Assembly (NCBI GenBank): GCA_035307765.1
Contig: DATGHU010000022.1
Location: 1 to 25,972 of the forward strand
Direction: 5' to 3'
DNA from: a bacterium
GTDB lineage: Bacteria; Sysuimicrobiota; Sysuimicrobiia; Sysuimicrobiales; Segetimicrobiaceae
DNA: 25,972 nt
The notes under the pieces were generated by a model. That model was not told the origin of the DNA. It saw nothing but the letters and a program-made list of their open reading frames with translations, and made no database searches. The position numbers and the translations under genes were made by a program. This document shows, piece by piece, positions 23,619 to 25,972 of the stretch (positions within the stretch are counted from its first letter, which is position 1; each line of letters opens with the position of its first letter).

Positions 23619-24013
23619 CCCCGGATGATGAACCATCCGACAGCCACCAGCACCGCGGCTCCCGCCAACAGGGCATACGTCGTCGGTGTGCCGGCAAAGC
23701 GCGGTTGAACCGGCATGAGGAGCGCCATATCGACTCCGCCGGGCTCCGCGCCCGCCGGACGCAGGGCATCGATGAGTTGAGGGACTGCGGCGGCGGAATC
23801 CTGCTGCCCGAGAGTCTGTGCGGCTTCCTGCACGCGTGCCATATCGACGCCGCGCGTATCCTTGGCCAACAGGGCTTTGATAACCTTTGCCGTTGCCACC
23901 AAGACGGCGGGCGGGGTAACCTCCAGGGCGGCGAGGGCTTGGCGTACCAGGGTCAGCGCATCGTTGGGCTCGACCGCCGCTCCAGGATAAGCGTGTGCCG
24001 TGAGAGTTGACAA
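23615..24013 (-). CDS. Small membrane-anchored protein between cupredoxin and cytochrome b, function unknown
   Basis: A frame of about 132 residues. It has a predicted helical, Ala-rich domain (VRQALAALEVTPPAVLVATA, TRGVDMARVQEAAQTLG) and one C-terminal membrane helix (YALLAGAAVLVAVGWFIIRG). The only allowed start in the open frame after the cupredoxin stop is a TTG at 24013, which falls inside what looks like a signal peptide: codons upstream read RRASRLAGASWAAGALLIFS and run into SLSTLTAHA. No ATG, GTG or TTG is available to start that signal peptide, so the annotated start is uncertain or an indel is present. It overlaps cytochrome b by ATGA, suggesting a structural subunit of the same complex. 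Confidence 0.6.
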   Translation of the reverse strand: MSTLTAHAYPGAAVEPNDALTLVRQALAALEVTPPAVLVATAKVIKALLAKDTRGVDMARVQEAAQTLGQQDSAAAVPQLIDALRPAGAEPGGVDMALLMPVQPRFAGTPTTYALLAGAAVLVAVGWFIIRG

Positions 24014-24099
24014 GCTGAAAATCAGGAGGGCCCCGGCCGCCCATGAGGCCCCCGCGAGTCTCGAAGCCCGTCGTCCGACTTTGCCGGTACGAGGCGGTA

Positions 24100-24837
24100 C
24101 TATAGCACGATCACGTACCCCTGCGACGCGACGGGAAAGGTCGGTGTTCCCTTCTTGGCTGCGGCGAGGCCGAGCTTCGGATTATACGCCGCGTTGCCTT
24201 CGTCGTAGAAAAAATAGATCCCCGGCTTGGCAAAGGTGGCCGTCTTGCTCTTCCCGGCCGCGAGATCGAGCTTCGGCACGCCGGCCCCCTTGACGACCAC
24301 CGCGTGCGCGCCGGTGTCGCTGTTGGTCCAGGTCACCTTTCCTCCGGCCCGCACCACGGCGATGTCTGGCGCGTAGGCCCCCCTAGAGAGCCTGACGGTC
24401 GCCGAAGGCGCTCCCGTGAACCCCGGTCCCTTGACCACGATCAGCCCTTCCATGGCGAGTGGATACAAATCGGATTCCTTGCGGGCCACGACCCGGTGGA
24501 GCGTGGCGTTATAGGTCGCATGGTCCAGGCAGTAGTACACGTACACACCCGGTTTGGTGAACTTGAACGATGTCGACTTCCCCGCGTAGTTGGCGAGCGT
24601 AAACGCCTCCGGATCGCCGGGCACGCTGACAGTGACATGCGGATCGCTGTCCTTGTTGATCCAGGTCACGGTCTGTCCCGCCTCGATCGTAATGGCCGCT
24701 GGGGCATACATATCAGCAGGGATCGTCACCGTCGCCCCGGCGGCCTGGACAGGAGTAGTGGGCGCGCTAACACTGAACCCCAAGGCGGCTCCTCCAATCG
24801 CCACCACCGCGAGCACTACCAGGTGGTCATGCCGCAT
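24100..24837 (-). CDS. Secreted protein with two tandem cupredoxin domains, the second without a copper site
   Basis: A 245-residue product with a signal peptide (residues 1-33, cleavage near PVQAAGA). ATG 24837 follows an AAAGGGGGGAAG stretch; a longer frame to 24900 is not needed. Domain 1 (about 35-136) has a type 1 copper set: His67 (DPHVTV), Cys103 and His106 (YYCLDH), and Met129 (AMEGLIVV). Domain 2 (about 145-245) aligns without gaps over the same C-terminal stretch, but Cys, His and Met become Asp212, Asn215 and Ser238; only His178 is kept. So one domain should carry electrons and the other is structural. It heads the cluster with the small membrane protein and b6-type cytochrome b and is the probable mobile electron carrier. 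Confidence 0.9.
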   Translation of the reverse strand: MRHDHLVVLAVVAIGGAALGFSVSAPTTPVQAAGATVTIPADMYAPAAITIEAGQTVTWINKDSDPHVTVSVPGDPEAFTLANYAGKSTSFKFTKPGVYVYYCLDHATYNATLHRVVARKESDLYPLAMEGLIVVKGPGFTGAPSATVRLSRGAYAPDIAVVRAGGKVTWTNSDTGAHAVVVKGAGVPKLDLAAGKSKTATFAKPGIYFFYDEGNAAYNPKLGLAAAKKGTPTFPVASQGYVIVL

Positions 24838-24903
24838 CTTCCCCCCCTTTTTCGAAATCGTCCTCTGCGGCTGGATCCCGCCGGGGCTGTACCGAACCAT
24901 CGT

Positions 24904-24917
24904 GTGGCAACTGCCAC
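24904..24917. promoter_or_regulatory. 14-bp inverted repeat upstream of the cupredoxin gene
   Basis: GTGGCAACTGCCAC is a perfect inverted repeat (GTGGCA, two bases, TGCCAC) 67 bases upstream of the cupredoxin start. Position and symmetry fit a repressor or activator dimer site. No matching regulator is encoded next to it. Confidence 0.4.
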
Positions 24918-25150
24918 GTTAATGCCCTCACGATACTGCGGGTTCCCCCTACTGGTTTGCCCGACAACGTCTCGTGGGTCGTGGACGCCTGTGATCTTGA
25001 CACAAGGATATAGACGCCACAAGGTGGCCGGGCTATCGGTTGGAGAATCGATTCACAGCCACCGCGACCTGTTCCTGCTATATTGTTGTTACAGTCGCCG
25101 CAGCTGTAGTTTCCATCTCATTCACCCTCTCCCCCTGATTCCCCAGGAGT

Positions 25151-25500
25151 AACCTGGTTCAACGGGTTTCGTAGAAAGAATCAGAGGTTGCCTATTTGAC
25201 TGCCAGGCCGGATACCTGCGTGTCTGATCACCTCGATTCAAAGTTCCGAACGGAGGCCGACCCAACCCGATATCACGCACGTTTACTGTTCCGGCCGCGT
25301 CCGCTTGCAGCGCGCAAGGGATGTCGGTCCGAATCCGATCTATGGTGCGCTCCGAGCAGCAGTGATCCTGACCAACTCCAAACCCGGTTGCGTCGGCCGG
25401 ACTGTCCGAGCGCCGCCCCTGCGTGCCCTCGTTCTGGGCTATGCGACCAGCACCCGTCTTACTGGTATTGAAAGTAGCGGGCTCCCGCTACCAGTTAAAC
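25151..25500 (+). repeat. Dispersed repeat, copy 3 (longest)
   Basis: The fullest copy. Its first 190 bases align with copy 1 (10828-11021) and its beginning and end align with copy 2 (14245-14524). Shared blocks include AACCTGGTTCAACG, GGATACCTGCG, GTCTGATCACC, TCGATTCAAAGTTCCGAAC, GCACGTTT and CAAGGGATGTCGGTCCGAAT. It ends with GCTCCCGCTACCA (25481-25493), the tRNA-acceptor-like sequence also found in copy 2. A palindrome GTAGCGGG/CCCGCTAC lies over this end. Confidence 0.6.
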
Positions 25501-25513
25501 GAAGGCCTGGGAC

Positions 25514-25546
25514 GCCCGGAACGCTTGATTATCAAGCATTCCGGGC
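25514..25546 (+). terminator. Terminator-like hairpin after repeat copy 3
   Basis: A 16-base arm GCCCGGAACGCTTGAT pairs with ATCAAGCATTCCGGGC with one mismatch (25514-25529 and 25531-25546). CTCCCGGCTTTTCT follows, giving a short T-run seven bases after the stem. No gene ends immediately upstream, so it may terminate a transcript of the repeat itself or be a relic of a lost gene. Confidence 0.45.
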
Positions 25547-25739
25547 TCCCGGCTTTTCTGGGGCGTACAAAGGCGTGCGTGCAAGGCATGAAGTAAACAA
25601 ACCAGATTCCTACAGTCTATGAAGCAGACTGTCTGAGGTTAAGAGTTCCGAGAGAAGGCAGATCTGTGAGCAACCTACCAACCGGGGTAAGCGAGTATGA
25701 TGCGATTGCAAGAGCTTTTGTCAAATGGTGTGGAAATTC

Positions 25740-25972
25740 TCAAGCGGCGGCCCCTCGCTTCGATGCCTTCGTGACTTCAATCCCGTTCACGAACTGAATT
25801 CCATCCAGCACCTTGGCCACCAAATGCGACCCATCGAGTCGCCGCCAGCGGTGGCCCGCACGCTGGACTAATTGGAACACCAAGTACAGCCCCGCCCGCG
25901 CTGTCTGCATGCGGCGGGTGGCTCGAGTCCGCAACCGCACCTGGGCGAAGATCGACTCAATCGGATTGGACG
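25740..25972 (-). CDS. IS256-family (mutator-type) transposase, C-terminal part, runs off the window
   Basis: The frame read from the right edge gives SNPIESIFAQVRLRTRATRR, then ARAGLYLVFQLVQRAGHRW, then LVAKVLDGIQFVNGIEV, with a stop at 25740-25742. NPIES followed by VRLRT and the RWRRLDGSHLVAKV segment is characteristic of IS256-family transposases, and the Glu of NPIES is the third catalytic acidic residue. The start and the first two catalytic Asp residues lie outside the window. The terminal repeat should lie just left of the gene, but its partner is not visible here. Confidence 0.85.
   Translation of the reverse strand, partial: SNPIESIFAQVRLRTRATRRMQTARAGLYLVFQLVQRAGHRWRRLDGSHLVAKVLDGIQFVNGIEVTKASKRGAAA

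Larger units (their letters stand above)
24918..25739. other. Non-coding stretch with repeat copy 3 and hairpins
   Basis: No gene is recognised. It contains repeat copy 3 (25151-25500), a terminator-like hairpin (25514-25546), and a small ACAGTCT/AGACTGT hairpin at 25612-25632. The sequence at about 25690-25739 may be the terminal part of the IS256-type element whose transposase ends at 25740. Confidence 0.35.

Noticed and set aside
22584-24044. A 486-codon version of cytochrome b
   Set aside because: The first 142 residues are low-complexity and lie over the small membrane protein gene in another frame. The cytochrome sequence begins at ATG 23618, which overlaps the upstream stop.
1-25972. 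CRISPR array or complete tRNA genes
   Set aside because: No regularly spaced identical repeats were seen, and no stretch forms a full cloverleaf. Only the 3'-end-like sequences in repeat copies 2 and 3 resemble part of a tRNA.

Overview
The window is high-GC DNA, apparently bacterial chromosome, that uses many GTG and TTG starts with strong GGAGGTGA-type ribosome binding sites. Marker families (P1B-4 metal ATPase, RtcB with archease, ApbE with a ferric-reductase-like protein, a b6-type cytochrome b beside a cupredoxin) fit a free-living soil, sediment or hot-spring lineage. Nothing here fixes the phylum. No rRNA or complete tRNA gene was seen.

Layout. (a) 1-4097: a P1B-4 metal ATPase (minus strand), a small membrane peptide and an ExoD-SRPBCC fusion protein. 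(b) 4137-10333: mostly minus-strand genes. An rtcB, alpha/beta-hydrolase and nicotinate phosphoribosyltransferase run is followed downstream by a frameshifted archease, a 5'-truncated Nramp transporter with an in-frame stop, and a PcaC-like protein. (c) 10595-15111: a graveyard of gene fragments. In order these are an MFS N-terminus, a dispersed repeat, a slipin core with a stop codon, a ferritin N-half fused to a beta-propeller C-half, a proline dehydrogenase N-end fused to an opine dehydrogenase C-end and split by a complete IS4-type insertion (17-bp inverted repeats, 11-bp target duplication), a second repeat copy ending in a tRNA 3'-end-like scar, a serine recombinase C-terminus and an oxalate decarboxylase fragment. 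(d) 15134-21699: a redox/envelope module with YceI, DUF2231, a Tat-exported small protein, ApbE, a ferric-reductase-like membrane protein and an OmpR-type two-component pair. (e) 22584-24837: a minus-strand electron-transfer cluster of a double cupredoxin, a small membrane protein and a b6-type cytochrome b. (f) 24838-25972: a third repeat copy, hairpins and the 3' end of an IS256-type transposase.

How it may work together. The clearest regulatory signal is a conserved promoter element of about 75 bp, present upstream of yceI and again upstream of the Tat-protein/apbE/ferric-reductase/response-regulator/kinase operon. Each copy has four TAAC-like half sites with identical 10-12-11 bp spacing. 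Such helical phasing is typical of OmpR/PhoB-family regulators. I infer that the response regulator encoded here controls both transcripts, including its own operon.

Caveat: several genes are broken by apparent single-nucleotide changes. Some could be consensus errors, and the chimeric ORFs could be assembly joins. Read mapping would settle both.
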